The notes beneath the pieces were generated by a model that was not told the DNA's origin, searched no databases, and saw only the letters and a program-made list of their open reading frames with translations. Shown here piece by piece: positions 17,176 to 26,275 of a stretch of DNA of 64,000 bases. Made by a program: the position numbers and the translations under genes. Location of the stretch: positions 1-64,000 of the forward strand of contig CANQDA010000003.1 in NCBI GenBank assembly GCA_947591155.1, read 5' to 3'. This DNA comes from an uncultured Lachnospiraceae bacterium (lineage in GTDB: Bacteria > Bacillota > Clostridia > Lachnospirales > Lachnospiraceae). Positions within the stretch are counted from its first letter, which is position 1. Each line of letters opens with the position of its first letter.

Positions 17176-18582
17176 TCAGCCCGCGGCGTAGATTTTTACG
17201 TCAAACGACTCGTGGATCGTCGTGCGCGCCTCCTCGACGGACTTGAACTCGCCCGCCTCGAGCATCTGCGCCGTGATGTTGCCGATCGCGGTCGCCTCGC
17301 CCGGACCCGCATGGACCTCCTTGCCGGTCGCCTTCGCAGTCAGCTCGTTTAGGTAGCCCGCGTTGGAACCGCCTCCCACGACATGGATGCGGCTGTACGT
17401 CCGCCCGGTCATCTCCTCGAGCTCCTTCGCGGTCTTCGCGTAGCACTCGGCAAGGCTCGTGTAGATCACCGTCGCCAGCTCGCCCAGCGTCTCCGGCACC
17501 TGCTGATTCGTCCTGCGGCAGAAATCCTTCACCGCCTCGGTCATGTTGTCCGGCGACAGGAAGCAGTCGTCGTTCGCGTCCACCCTCGACGGGAAATCTT
17601 TCGCCTGCTCCGCCATCTCGCAGATCTCGCCAAAGCCGTACTTGTCGTCAAACTCGTGACGCACGGACTGGATCATCCACAGGCCCATGATGTTCTTCAG
17701 ATAGCGGAAGCGTCCCGCGTATCCGCCCTCGTTCGTGAGGTTGCGCGCGAAGCTCTCCATTGAGCAGTCGGCCGTCGGGCGTTCCAGTCCCATCAGCGAC
17801 CATGTCCCGGAGCTGATATAGATAAAGTCGTCGTCGTTCGCCGGAACCGCGAGCACCGCGGAACCCGTGTCGTGCGTTGCCGGAGCGACCACCTTCAGGT
17901 CAAAACCGACCTCGTTCTTCACTTCCTCGCTCAGGCCGCCGATCACCGTACCCGGCATGATAAGCTTCTGGAAGATCCTGCGCGGATAGCCGAGCATATC
18001 GATCAGCTCATAATCCCATTCCTTCGTCGTCGGACTCACGAGCTGTCCCGTCGTCGCCTCGGTGTACTCGCAGGTCTTCTTTCCCGTCAGCAGATAATGG
18101 AAATAGTCCGGCACATGCAGTAGCGTCTCCGCCTGCTCCAGATACTCCGGATGCTTTTTCTTCACCGCCATGAGCTGATAGACCGTGTTGAAGATCGCCT
18201 TCTGGATACCGGTGCGCGCATACAGATCCTTGTGCGGGATGATCTTGTAGACCTCCTCGTCCATGCCGTCCGTGCGGTGATCGCGGTAGCCGACCGTGTT
18301 GCCGAGCACCTTGTCGTCCTTATCGAGCAGCACGAAATCCACGCCCCAGGTGTCGACGCCCATGCTCACCGGGATCTTGCCGATCTCCTTACACTTTTTG
18401 AGCCCCGCGATGATCTCCTTGTAGAGCCGATCGAACTCCCAGCAGAGCTCGCCGTCCTTTTTCACCATGCCGTTCTCGAAACGCCAGACCTCCTCGAGCT
18501 CCATCTTGCCGTTCTCAAGATAACCCAGGATCAGGCGACCGCTCGAAGCGCCGATGTCCACCGCCAGATGATATGTAGCCAT
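17176..18582 (-). CDS. rhaB: Rhamnulokinase
   Basis: 468 residues, the usual length for RhaB of the FGGY sugar kinase family. Visible features are the N-terminal phosphate-binding loop (VDIGASSGR, about residues 8-16), MGVDTWGVDFVLLD with the catalytic-type Asp, the ATHDTGSAV segment in the middle and the C-terminal VVGGGSNAGYLN nucleotide-binding motif. It phosphorylates L-rhamnulose to L-rhamnulose-1-phosphate in the cytosol, supplying the aldolase at the other end of the operon. It is last in the operon, separated from the previous gene by about 150 bases that include a GCGCC/GGCGC hairpin without a T-run. L-rhamnose isomerase, needed for the preceding step, is not in the window. Fuculose kinase is the main alternative, but the sequence reads as RhaB. 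Confidence 0.92.
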   Translation of the reverse strand: MATYHLAVDIGASSGRLILGYLENGKMELEEVWRFENGMVKKDGELCWEFDRLYKEIIAGLKKCKEIGKIPVSMGVDTWGVDFVLLDKDDKVLGNTVGYRDHRTDGMDEEVYKIIPHKDLYARTGIQKAIFNTVYQLMAVKKKHPEYLEQAETLLHVPDYFHYLLTGKKTCEYTEATTGQLVSPTTKEWDYELIDMLGYPRRIFQKLIMPGTVIGGLSEEVKNEVGFDLKVVAPATHDTGSAVLAVPANDDDFIYISSGTWSLMGLERPTADCSMESFARNLTNEGGYAGRFRYLKNIMGLWMIQSVRHEFDDKYGFGEICEMAEQAKDFPSRVDANDDCFLSPDNMTEAVKDFCRRTNQQVPETLGELATVIYTSLAECYAKTAKELEEMTGRTYSRIHVVGGGSNAGYLNELTAKATGKEVHAGPGEATAIGNITAQMLEAGEFKSVEEARTTIHESFDVKIYAAG

Positions 18583-18738
18583 TGCAAATCCCCCTTTACG
18601 CGTTTACTTGTAAATAAATCATTTGTTGAACTATTTTTTGCGCCGGTGGCGCATGATTTTCATAAACTGATTCATTTTTCAGAACATATTCCACAGGTTT
18701 ATTTTCATATCAAATTCTAAATCATATTCAGAGACCGG

Positions 18739-19941
18739 TCAGAGGATCTCCGCCAGCTTTGACAGTCCGTACATCGCGAGCGAATGATCCTCCTCGCCCG
18801 TGCCGCCGCTGACGCCCAGTCCCCCGATGATCGCATCGCCGACCTTGATCGGCACGCCGCCGCCGAAGATGATGATGTTGCCGCCCTCCATCTTGTCGAG
18901 GCCATAGAACGTCCCGCCCGGCTGCGCCAGTGCGTTCAGCTCCATCGTCGACATCTTGACCGCCACGGAGGTGTAGGCTTTTTTGACCGCCACGTCGAAG
19001 CTCACGAGAAACGCCCCGTCCATCACGTGCACCGCGATTGGGTTGCCGTCCGGCGTGCAGACCGCGATCACCGCCTGCTTTCCGCGGCGCTGCGCTTCCT
19101 TCTCTATCTCCTCGATCAGCCGCTTCGCCTGCTCCAGAGTGATCCTGTCCAAAGCGCTCACGCGGCGGATCACTTCCTGCACGACCTCGCTGATCTGCTG
19201 ATTTTCATTCTCGCTCATACCACTATCTCCCATGCCTTCCAGACCGCCGCTGAATCCTCTCACACTGTCCGATCCGGTCGGGCCTGTCGCAGCATTCCCG
19301 GAGCCATATCGTCCGAGATCCACCGCAGCGTCCTTCCGAAGTTCCTCTCTTTTCTCTGTCCCGAGTCTAACCTCCCCGGACTCCTTCGCGTCCTCGTACC
19401 GCGCGAGCACGTAGAGGTAGTCCGCCAGACGATTCATGTATTTCTTCGTCCCGTTGTCCGAGCCGAATTTCACGCTGACGCTCGCGAGCGCGCGTTCCGC
19501 CCTTCTGGCCACCGTCCGCGCAATGTCGATCTCCGCCGACAGCCGGTTCTGTCCCGGCAGGATAAAGCGCTTCGGACGCTCGAACAGCGCCTCCAGACGA
19601 TCGATCTCCGCCTCCAGCGTCTCTGTCTTCCCGTCGCCGATCTTATAGTCCTTGTTGTACGGATCCGCTATGCCCGCCATCACCGTGATCAGCGTTTGCT
19701 GGATCTCTTCGAACAACTCGAGTGTGCGCTTCGCCTGCACCGCGAATCCGTCCGCCGTTCTGCCCCCCGCGCCTGCTGCGCCGCCCTTCTGTTCCCGAAG
19801 CAGCGTCTTCACCAATCCGAGATGGCTCGTCAGCTCGTCGATACTCCCGACCAGCTGGATACGGTCGTCCGACTTGGACACATTTTTTGTGTGGATCAGG
19901 TTCGTGATCCCCTTGTCTCCGCCTTTGGTGTAAATGTTCAT
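18739..19941 (-). CDS. pduO: Cob(I)alamin adenosyltransferase fused to a GlcG/HbpS-like domain (PduO)
   Basis: 400 residues. The N-terminal part (about 1-190) is a PduO-type ATP:cob(I)alamin adenosyltransferase: MNIYTKGGDKG at the start, then RFILPGQN and ARTVARRAER, which build the ATP and corrinoid sites. After an acidic linker, the C-terminal part (about 255-400) is the GlcG/HbpS-like (DUF336) domain with VCTPDGNPI and IIFGGGVPIKVG. This two-domain arrangement matches PduO of propanediol operons, which makes adenosylcobalamin for the diol dehydratase inside or near the compartment. The ATG at 19941 is preceded by GGGAG; a GTG-type start five codons earlier lacks support. It lies directly after the reactivase genes. 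Confidence 0.92.
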   Translation of the reverse strand: MNIYTKGGDKGITNLIHTKNVSKSDDRIQLVGSIDELTSHLGLVKTLLREQKGGAAGAGGRTADGFAVQAKRTLELFEEIQQTLITVMAGIADPYNKDYKIGDGKTETLEAEIDRLEALFERPKRFILPGQNRLSAEIDIARTVARRAERALASVSVKFGSDNGTKKYMNRLADYLYVLARYEDAKESGEVRLGTEKREELRKDAAVDLGRYGSGNAATGPTGSDSVRGFSGGLEGMGDSGMSENENQQISEVVQEVIRRVSALDRITLEQAKRLIEEIEKEAQRRGKQAVIAVCTPDGNPIAVHVMDGAFLVSFDVAVKKAYTSVAVKMSTMELNALAQPGGTFYGLDKMEGGNIIIFGGGVPIKVGDAIIGGLGVSGGTGEEDHSLAMYGLSKLAEIL

Positions 19942-20007
19942 AATGACATCTCCCAAATTCCCACGTCATATACTCTCAGCCATGCGTACGCACGTGCTGT
20001 CTTTCCG

Positions 20008-20355
20008 TCAGCTATCCTGAGGACTTACGGATTTAAACGGTAATTTCTTCACCGCCCGCGCGCTGTTCGCCCCGAGGTTCCGGCACTGCCCGAACGAAGG
20101 CGCGTCCAACTCGAACACGTTCTTTCCGCGCGGAAGTCTCTGCATCTGCATCGCCAGCCGCGCGCCGTGAATCCCGATGCCAGAGCCGAGCATCGACTCC
20201 TTCGCGGCCTCGTAAGCGAGACTGTCAAGGTCACCCTCGTGCGCCTGCACCTGGTACAGCACGCCCTCCTCCTCAATCCCCGCGCAGACCTCCCGCAGAA
20301 AGTCCTCGTCCGGCTCGCGCACATAGATCATGATGCTTGGTTTATTGACGACCAT
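20008..20355 (-). CDS. pduH: Diol dehydratase reactivase small subunit (PduH)
   Basis: 115 residues, matching the small subunit of diol dehydratase reactivase. VREPDEDFLREVCAGIEEEG, then SLAYEAAKESMLGSGIGI, is the characteristic core, related in fold to the beta subunit of the dehydratase itself. With PduG it swaps damaged cobalamin out of inactivated PduCDE using ATP. It overlaps the end of pduG by 14 bases, so translation is probably coupled. Strength of call rests on family pattern and on position between pduG and pduO. Confidence 0.9.
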   Translation of the reverse strand: MVVNKPSIMIYVREPDEDFLREVCAGIEEEGVLYQVQAHEGDLDSLAYEAAKESMLGSGIGIHGARLAMQMQRLPRGKNVFELDAPSFGQCRNLGANSARAVKKLPFKSVSPQDS

Positions 20356-22171
20356 ACGAATCTTCTCCTATTCCCGACAGCAGCAGCCCCGTCGCCACCG
20401 CGTTTCGCGGGCCGCACACGCCGCGGATGTTGCCGCGGCCGCAGACGATGCGGTACTCGGCGAGCGCCTGCGTCAGCATCTCCGGGATCTCAAAATCCTC
20501 GGCGGAACCGCCGACCAGCACCACGTTCGGGATCCTGCGCAGGTCGTGATCCGGCGCCACCTCGCGCAGCGCGCGCAGCGCGTTCGTCACGAACACCTTC
20601 TGCTTCGCCTCGCGGCGGACCTCCAGGATCTTCTCCATCGGGATGTCCTCCTCGACCTTGAGCATTTCGCCCGGCGCGAGAAGCACCACGTGACCGTAAT
20701 ATCTCGGATCGATGGACTCCTCGAAGAACTGCATCGCGCCGTTCTCCAGACGCATGTGGAACAGGCTCTCCACCTTGCCCATCGGATATTTCTTGATCTG
20801 CTCCGCAGCCGTCCGGCTGCCGAGTCCCAGTTCCGTCTGGATCAGCATCGAGACAAGCTCTCCCGCGCCGGCCTGGTGCGTCGTACGCACGCTGCCGTCC
20901 GCCTGCAGAAGCGCCGCGTCCGTCGAACCGCCGCCCATGTCGAGCATCGCGAGAGGAAGTCTGGTGCCGGGCGTCGTCATCGCGCCCAGGGATGCCATCA
21001 CGGCCTCGACTCCCGCCACGACCGCCTTCACCCCGAGCTCCCGCTCGAGCCGCGCCGCGATCTCTCTCATCGGGAGCTGCTGCGTCTTCACCATCGCGGC
21101 GATGCCGACCGCCTTCTCCATGCAGGTCTCCCCCGCCAGCGAGCCGGAGATCTCAACCGGCGCAAGCGTGTCGACCGCCAGAATATCGGTAATCTGTATC
21201 TTATCGTGCTGCTCCTTCGACACATCCGCCATACTGCTCTTGATGCGTGTGAGCATGTTTCCCACGTTTGTGTTCGTCTCTCCGTCAATGTCACGGATCT
21301 CGCCTGCCTGCGCGAGCGTCTCCATGATCTGCTCCGCCCCGGCGTCGATGTCGACGCGCTTTTCCTGCTGCCCGTGGAACGTGATGTGTCCCGCCGGCAG
21401 GACGTTCTCCCGGATATTGCCGTGCGGCGTCCGGATGACGACCGCGCTGCGCTTGCCGATCAGGCTCTTCGCGATTGGCGTGACCGCCTTCGTCTCGTCT
21501 GCGTCCAGTCCGAGCAGCGTCGCGATCCCGTAGGGGTTTGACAGCATGCGGATCGACGTCCCCGGCAGGGCCACCTCGATCGCCGCCAGCTTGCCCTCCG
21601 GCACCTTGCTGATGTGGCGCACCTCGTCCACGATCGGCATCTTCCTGTTCAGGCGGTTCTCCACGAGCACCGCCTCGTCGGCCTGCAGGATCAGGCCGCG
21701 GATATTGAGCTCCGGGATGTGCTGATTCAGGCGCGCGGCCGTCTCCTCGTAGGAGAACTTGTTCGCGACCGCCACGATGTACGGCACGCCCGGCTTGCCC
21801 TTCCAGATGTTTTCGAGCAGCAGAAGCTCCCCGACCGCCTCGCCTGCTCCGGCCGGCGTCGAGGGATTGTGCCCGATCATCGAGGATTCCGTAATGATCG
21901 TCTCGGTGATCGTCTCCATCGCCGTGTCGCCGATGACCGGCGCGGCCTCGTTTAAGCGCACCAGATCAAGCGCCGAGAGCGGCTGCCGGATCTCATCCAG
22001 CGCCTCCTCGAGCGCGGCCTTCACGCCGAGAACATTCGGCAGCGTGCCCTTCGTCCCGGTCGTCATGCGGGAGGCGCTGCTCAGGAAGCGAAACGCTCCG
22101 TCATCCTCAATGCCCCCGACGCACACTTCAGTTGTGGAGTTTCCGATGTCAACGCCTGCAACCAGTTTCAA
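20342..22171 (-). CDS. pduG: Diol dehydratase reactivase large subunit (PduG)
   Basis: 609 residues, the normal length of the DdrA/PduG ATPase. It opens with VAGVDIGNSTTEVCVG, an Hsp70/actin-like phosphate loop, and carries MLDMGGGSTDAALL near residue 410 and VLVGGSAEDFEIPEML near the C-terminus. With PduH it reactivates the diol dehydratase by ATP-driven release of inactive cobalamin. The start codon is TTG, overlapping the pduE stop as TTGA, with GAGGAA upstream; this points to translational coupling that keeps reactivase and enzyme in ratio. Confidence 0.94.
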   Translation of the reverse strand: MKLVAGVDIGNSTTEVCVGGIEDDGAFRFLSSASRMTTGTKGTLPNVLGVKAALEEALDEIRQPLSALDLVRLNEAAPVIGDTAMETITETIITESSMIGHNPSTPAGAGEAVGELLLLENIWKGKPGVPYIVAVANKFSYEETAARLNQHIPELNIRGLILQADEAVLVENRLNRKMPIVDEVRHISKVPEGKLAAIEVALPGTSIRMLSNPYGIATLLGLDADETKAVTPIAKSLIGKRSAVVIRTPHGNIRENVLPAGHITFHGQQEKRVDIDAGAEQIMETLAQAGEIRDIDGETNTNVGNMLTRIKSSMADVSKEQHDKIQITDILAVDTLAPVEISGSLAGETCMEKAVGIAAMVKTQQLPMREIAARLERELGVKAVVAGVEAVMASLGAMTTPGTRLPLAMLDMGGGSTDAALLQADGSVRTTHQAGAGELVSMLIQTELGLGSRTAAEQIKKYPMGKVESLFHMRLENGAMQFFEESIDPRYYGHVVLLAPGEMLKVEEDIPMEKILEVRREAKQKVFVTNALRALREVAPDHDLRRIPNVVLVGGSAEDFEIPEMLTQALAEYRIVCGRGNIRGVCGPRNAVATGLLLSGIGEDSYGRQ

Positions 22172-22563
22172 AGAAGGATTCCTCTTTTCTCGTAGATCTC
22201 AGCCGCCTCGAGCACCAGCTTCGCGCAGTGCGGCGCATGGTACTTCTCCAGCAGCTCGCGCGCCATCTCCGCCAGCTCCCGCTTCGTGGAGCGGTGGGGG
22301 CGCAGCTTGTTGTACATGTCCAGGATCACCGCGTCCGGCACGTCCACCAGCTCGGACGCGCGCTCAAAGTTCGCGGCCATCTGCGGATTGTCCGCCTCCG
22401 CGGCCACCTGTCCCTGCCTCTTCAGCATCTCCGTGGAGATCTTGATGTCCTCGGACGTCACGTTTCCGCGTTTGACTTCTTCCAGTGTAATCTGGGAAAG
22501 CTTTTTCCCGGTCTTAGAGGTGATCGTGTCCGCCTCGTGAAGACCCAACGGATATCTGCTCAT
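22168..22563 (-). CDS. pduE: Propanediol dehydratase small subunit (PduE)
   Basis: 131 residues. MSRYPLGLHEADTITSKTGK is the typical start of the small subunit. NPQMAANFERASELVDVPD and YNKLRPHRSTKREL in the C-terminal half match the segment that packs on the large subunit. It is part of the adenosylcobalamin-dependent diol dehydratase that turns 1,2-propanediol into propionaldehyde. The start at 22563 overlaps the pduD stop as ATGA and is preceded by GGAGG. Unlike PduD it has no extra amphipathic N-terminal helix. Confidence 0.93.
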   Translation of the reverse strand: MSRYPLGLHEADTITSKTGKKLSQITLEEVKRGNVTSEDIKISTEMLKRQGQVAAEADNPQMAANFERASELVDVPDAVILDMYNKLRPHRSTKRELAEMARELLEKYHAPHCAKLVLEAAEIYEKRGILL

Positions 22564-23219
22564 CTTGCACCCTCCCATACGATCATGCCCTTGTCAGGGT
22601 CTAACTGCTCTGTCTCAATGATGTGCATCAGCGCGGCCTTCACCTGGTACTTCGCGCGCACCATCGGGTCGTTCGTGCACTCGATCGGCGTGACCTTCTC
22701 ACCCTTGACATACTTCGCGGCGTTTTTGCCGATCTTCCGGTAGGTCTCGAGGTCCATCAGCGGCGCCTGCGGAAACAGCTCCAGGTTCGTCAGCGGGTAC
22801 AGGTCCTTCTGATGAATGACTGTGGTTCCCTTAGACTGGATGCCGATGCCGATGCCCGAGCCGGAGAGCTTCGCCGACTGCAGCGCCATAAAGCACACGT
22901 CCGAGGTGTCGAGCACCTTCACGACGCGGGAGGTCATGCCTTCCTCCTCGATCCCGGCCTTCACGTTGCGCAGCACGTCGTCGAGCGGGATCCCGCCGAT
23001 CGTCGCGTTGATCTCGGTCTGGAACGCCGCCCCGACGCCGATCACGACCTCCTTCGGGTCCGTCCCCTGCTTCGCGCGCTCGGCTCCCTCATAGGAATGC
23101 TTCGGACGCATCCGTGTCTTCCCCGCGAGGCTCTGCGTGGCATTCTGCGCGCCGTCTGTGTGGAGCTGTCTCACCACCGCCTCTGTGATCGCGCGTATCA
23201 GTTGTTCGTTCACTTCCAT
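22560..23219 (-). CDS. pduD: Propanediol dehydratase medium subunit (PduD) with putative encapsulation helix
   Basis: 219 residues. The catalytic-complex part begins near residue 50 (EVVIGVGAAFQTEI) and includes SGIGIGIQSKGTTVIHQKDL, which lines the lower face of the cobalamin site in this family. The first 20 residues (VNEQLIRAITEAVVRQLH) form an amphipathic helix followed by a flexible Gln/Asn/Ala linker. This is the known encapsulation signature of PduD. The start at 23219 has a full AGGAGG site; an upstream in-frame ATG at 23243 does not. The stop overlaps the pduE start. Confidence 0.93.
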   Translation of the reverse strand: MEVNEQLIRAITEAVVRQLHTDGAQNATQSLAGKTRMRPKHSYEGAERAKQGTDPKEVVIGVGAAFQTEINATIGGIPLDDVLRNVKAGIEEEGMTSRVVKVLDTSDVCFMALQSAKLSGSGIGIGIQSKGTTVIHQKDLYPLTNLELFPQAPLMDLETYRKIGKNAAKYVKGEKVTPIECTNDPMVRAKYQVKAALMHIIETEQLDPDKGMIVWEGAR

Positions 23220-23326
23220 GACGTTCCTCCTGATCTCTTCCAAAATCTATGTCCCTGACGCGAGCGTCTTCTGCCTGCCGTCCCTGCGGTTTCGGCATCG
23301 ACCGCCCCATCCTGTACACAATTGTC

Positions 23327-24991
23327 TTAAAATTCGTTTACATCGATCCTGTGCGGGATTGCCTTAATCTCCTCCCAGCGCTGTCCCGTCACGCGGTAGC
23401 CGGTCCCCGGCCCCATGTAGTCGTTCGGCGTGTTCACGCCGGACATCACCTGAAAGTGCTCGTCCAGGATCGCCGCCGTATGCATGTAATCGCCGATCAC
23501 GCGCTGTTTGAGCATGTTCAAAATGCTCTCCGCCAGATCCACGAAGCCGCTTTCGGCGAGCGCCTTCACGACGTCGACTCCAGTGATCCCGCGCTTCATC
23601 AGATCGTCGGCCGCCATCAGATCAGAGGCGACGTCCCGCTTCAGCGTGTCCTTGCTGCCGTGCGCGTAGGTGACCTCCTCGACCTGCTCGTCCGTGACCT
23701 CGGTGAGCCCCAGATACTTGAACACGGCCTGCACCGCCTTGCCCGCCTCGCGCCGCACGCGGATGACCTCCTCCTCCGTCACCGGCCGGAGTCCGCCGTC
23801 CACCTGCATGTCTCTCTGCAGCACGTTGTAATCGTCAAAGTCCTCGGCGTCGAAATTCGACCCCGCGAACATATTGTCGTAGTTCGGCTCCGCCGCGTAG
23901 CCGGAGAAGATGAAATCCGTACCCGGCATAAACTGGAGCATCGTCCGCGCCGTCCGCCTCATGTCCGAATTCGAGAAGCTCTGGTCGTTCGAGGACGCGC
24001 ACTCCAGACCGAGCAGCGCGGCCACCAGATTCTCGCCCATGATCTCGCGAATGCCCGCCGGCACGCCGGCCGCCACGCCGACACAGCTCACGGAGCCGTT
24101 CTGTATCCCCTGTGTGCCCGCGCCCTTTGTCACGTACAGGCAGCGGCACTCGAGGTAGAGCATCGACTTGCGCTCGCTCGAACCCATCAGCACCTCGGAG
24201 CCTGCTCCGGAGGTGAAGCGAACCTTCAGTCCGCGCGACGCGTAGGCCGCGTTCAAAAACGCCTTGGAGTACGGCGTATCGTCCCCGTCGATGAAGACCT
24301 TCTCTGTGCCGTACACGGAGAGCGTCTCGGCGTAGGTCGTCAGGCCGCGGATGCCGAGCTCCAGCTCCGTCGCCTCCTCGACCGCGCACTGCGTCAGCAC
24401 GCCCTTGCGCCCCACCTGAGAACCGATCAGCAGCGCGATCGCATTGAACGGCGCGTACCGCGCGACGCCGGTCGTCGTCTCCTCCTCGGAGAATCCGCGC
24501 AGCGCGCCCTCGGCGGCGTCCGCTGCGATCTGGACCGGATCGTCCTTCAGGTTCGTGATATGGGCCTGGTTGCCCGGCACCTTTCTGGCGCGCATCTTCT
24601 GCATGCCCATCATCATCTCGACGACGTTCAGGTAGTTGATCACCTCGACCATCTTCGCCGGGGTGATGCCCGAAATGATCTCGAGGATCTCCTTCCGCGA
24701 CGTCTGAATGTCCACGATCTTCCGCGCGATCTCGAGCGACGGCATCGCCATCGACTGCTGTGCGCGGTCGATGCGGATCGCGTAGTTCGCGATGAACTGA
24801 TCCAGGAAGTCAAAGTCCTCCCGCTTTTTCCCGTCGAGCTCCGTGATCACGCCGTTCTCCACGCTCACGGACGGCTTCGGGTCGTAAGGGCTGTGCATCG
24901 CGACAAACCCCATCTCCGGCCATTCGTCGATAAATCCGTCTTTGTTTACAGCGCGCGCGTCAAGCGCCTCGATTCGTTTTGATCTTCTCAT
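23327..24991 (-). CDS. pduC: Propanediol dehydratase large subunit (PduC)
   Basis: 554 residues, the exact family length. Family blocks are present throughout: MRRSKRIEAL and VNKDGFIDEWPEMGF at the start, VVEMMMGMQKMRARKVPGNQ, ARYAPFNAIALLIGSQVGR, QNGSVSCVGV, LECASSNDQSFSNSDMRRTA and SGYAAEPNYDNMFAGSNFDAE. These build the TIM barrel that holds substrate and adenosylcobalamin. It dehydrates 1,2-propanediol by a radical route to propionaldehyde; glycerol is a possible alternative substrate in this family. The B12 enzyme is notable here because aldolase-containing compartments are better known with a glycyl-radical dehydratase. Confidence 0.96.
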   Translation of the reverse strand: MRRSKRIEALDARAVNKDGFIDEWPEMGFVAMHSPYDPKPSVSVENGVITELDGKKREDFDFLDQFIANYAIRIDRAQQSMAMPSLEIARKIVDIQTSRKEILEIISGITPAKMVEVINYLNVVEMMMGMQKMRARKVPGNQAHITNLKDDPVQIAADAAEGALRGFSEEETTTGVARYAPFNAIALLIGSQVGRKGVLTQCAVEEATELELGIRGLTTYAETLSVYGTEKVFIDGDDTPYSKAFLNAAYASRGLKVRFTSGAGSEVLMGSSERKSMLYLECRCLYVTKGAGTQGIQNGSVSCVGVAAGVPAGIREIMGENLVAALLGLECASSNDQSFSNSDMRRTARTMLQFMPGTDFIFSGYAAEPNYDNMFAGSNFDAEDFDDYNVLQRDMQVDGGLRPVTEEEVIRVRREAGKAVQAVFKYLGLTEVTDEQVEEVTYAHGSKDTLKRDVASDLMAADDLMKRGITGVDVVKALAESGFVDLAESILNMLKQRVIGDYMHTAAILDEHFQVMSGVNTPNDYMGPGTGYRVTGQRWEEIKAIPHRIDVNEF

Positions 24992-25077
24992 CTTTCTGCC
25001 TTTCCTTTTCTATATCTGCCGGCCCGTATTTGCCCCTCGGGATCCGGTCTCATTTCAGGCGAAGCATAACGGTAGAT

Positions 25078-26229
25078 TCAGAATGCCCACAATTTCGTGT
25101 AGATCTTTATGATATCCTCTTTCGTCGGAACACGCGGATTGTTCGCGGTACAGGTGTCCGCCAGCGCCGCGTCCGCCATCTTGTCGAGCGCCCCGAAGTA
25201 CGCGTCCGGCGGGATCGTCCCGAGCTCCTGGATCGTCAGCGGAATGTTCATCTCCTTCTGCATGAACTGGATCCAGTTCACGAGGGAGCGCACGGTCATG
25301 ACCTTGTTGTAATTGCTCAGACCCAGGATGTGCGCGATGTTCGCGTAGCGCTTGACCGCCGGGAGGTATTCCTTCTGGCTCCTGCTGTGCTTGTTGATGT
25401 TCGCGTTGAACTCGACGATGTGCGGCAGGAGCATCGCGTTCGCGCGCCCGTGCGGGATGTGGAACATCGCCCCGAGCTGATGCGCCATGCTGTGCGTGAT
25501 GCCAAGACCCGCCGTGTTGAATGACAGTCCCGCGAGGCAGGACGCCACGTGCATCTTCTGGCGCGCGTGCATGTCGTTGCCGTCCAAGTACGCGCGGAGC
25601 AGGAACACCCCGCAGATCTCTATGGACTTCTCCGCGAGAGCGGAGGAAAATTCATTGTGTTCGGTGCTCACGTAGGACTCAAGCGCGTGCGTGAACACGT
25701 CCATGCCGGTGTCGGCCGTCACCGCAGGCGGCACGCTGCGCACGAGCTCCGCGTCGAGGATCGCCTCGTCCGCCGTCAGGCTGTCGGACACCAGCGGGTA
25801 CTTCACCTTCGCGTGCGTGTCGTTGACGACCGCGAACGATGTGACCTCCGAGCCCGTGCCGCTCGTCGTCGGCACCGCGATCAGGCCCACCTTTCCGTAG
25901 TCGTTGATCTTCAGCGCAAACTCGCGGATCGCCTTGGACGAATCAATCGCCGATCCGCCGCCCACCGCGACGACCACCTCCGGCTGAAATTCCAGAAACT
26001 TCTTCACGCCCTCCGCGATCTTCCCGACCGGTGCGTCCGGCACGACGTCCTGAAAAATATCGTATGTGATCCCTGCCTTGTCGAGCGGAGCCGTGATCAG
26101 CTCGATCATCCCGCTCTGCACCACGATCGGGTCCGTGATGACGAGCGCCCTCTTGTATGGGATGGTTCTCAGCCGGTCCAACGCGTTCTCGCCGAAATGG
26201 ATCACTGTCTTCATTTCAAAAGTTTTCAT
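25078..26229 (-). CDS. pduQ: Iron-containing alcohol dehydrogenase, PduQ-like 1-propanol dehydrogenase
   Basis: 383 residues. Group III (Fe) alcohol dehydrogenase with the NAD motif VVAVGGGSAIDSSKA, PTTSGTGSEVTSFAVV, and the metal-binding Asp/His set in DTGMDVFTHALE and GLGITHSMAHQLGAMFHIPHG. The match is closer to PduQ than to FucO in the central region. It would reduce propionaldehyde to 1-propanol and recycle NAD+ inside the compartment, though lactaldehyde reduction is also possible. The start at 26229 has GAGGAA. A longer open frame upstream is Arg-rich, overlaps the regulator gene and is rejected. No encapsulation helix is visible. Confidence 0.88.
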   Translation of the reverse strand: MKTFEMKTVIHFGENALDRLRTIPYKRALVITDPIVVQSGMIELITAPLDKAGITYDIFQDVVPDAPVGKIAEGVKKFLEFQPEVVVAVGGGSAIDSSKAIREFALKINDYGKVGLIAVPTTSGTGSEVTSFAVVNDTHAKVKYPLVSDSLTADEAILDAELVRSVPPAVTADTGMDVFTHALESYVSTEHNEFSSALAEKSIEICGVFLLRAYLDGNDMHARQKMHVASCLAGLSFNTAGLGITHSMAHQLGAMFHIPHGRANAMLLPHIVEFNANINKHSRSQKEYLPAVKRYANIAHILGLSNYNKVMTVRSLVNWIQFMQKEMNIPLTIQELGTIPPDAYFGALDKMADAALADTCTANNPRVPTKEDIIKIYTKLWAF

Positions 26230-26275
26230 GTCCTGTTCCTCACTTTCAGATCCCGTCTTCTGTCCGCCACAGCGA

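Noticed and set aside
18600..18670. Terminator between pduO and rhaB at the GCGCC/GGCGC hairpin
   Set aside because: On the operon strand the stem is followed by an A-run rather than a T-run, so it is unlikely to end transcription; rhaB is kept in the operon, although a weak internal promoter nearby cannot be excluded.
20330..24982. Long open frames on the plus strand opposite the pdu genes (over 400 and 570 codons)
   Set aside because: They are Arg/His/Leu-rich, match no family, lack ribosome sites and lie exactly antisense to unmistakable pduC and pduG; GC-rich third positions leave the opposite strand open by chance.
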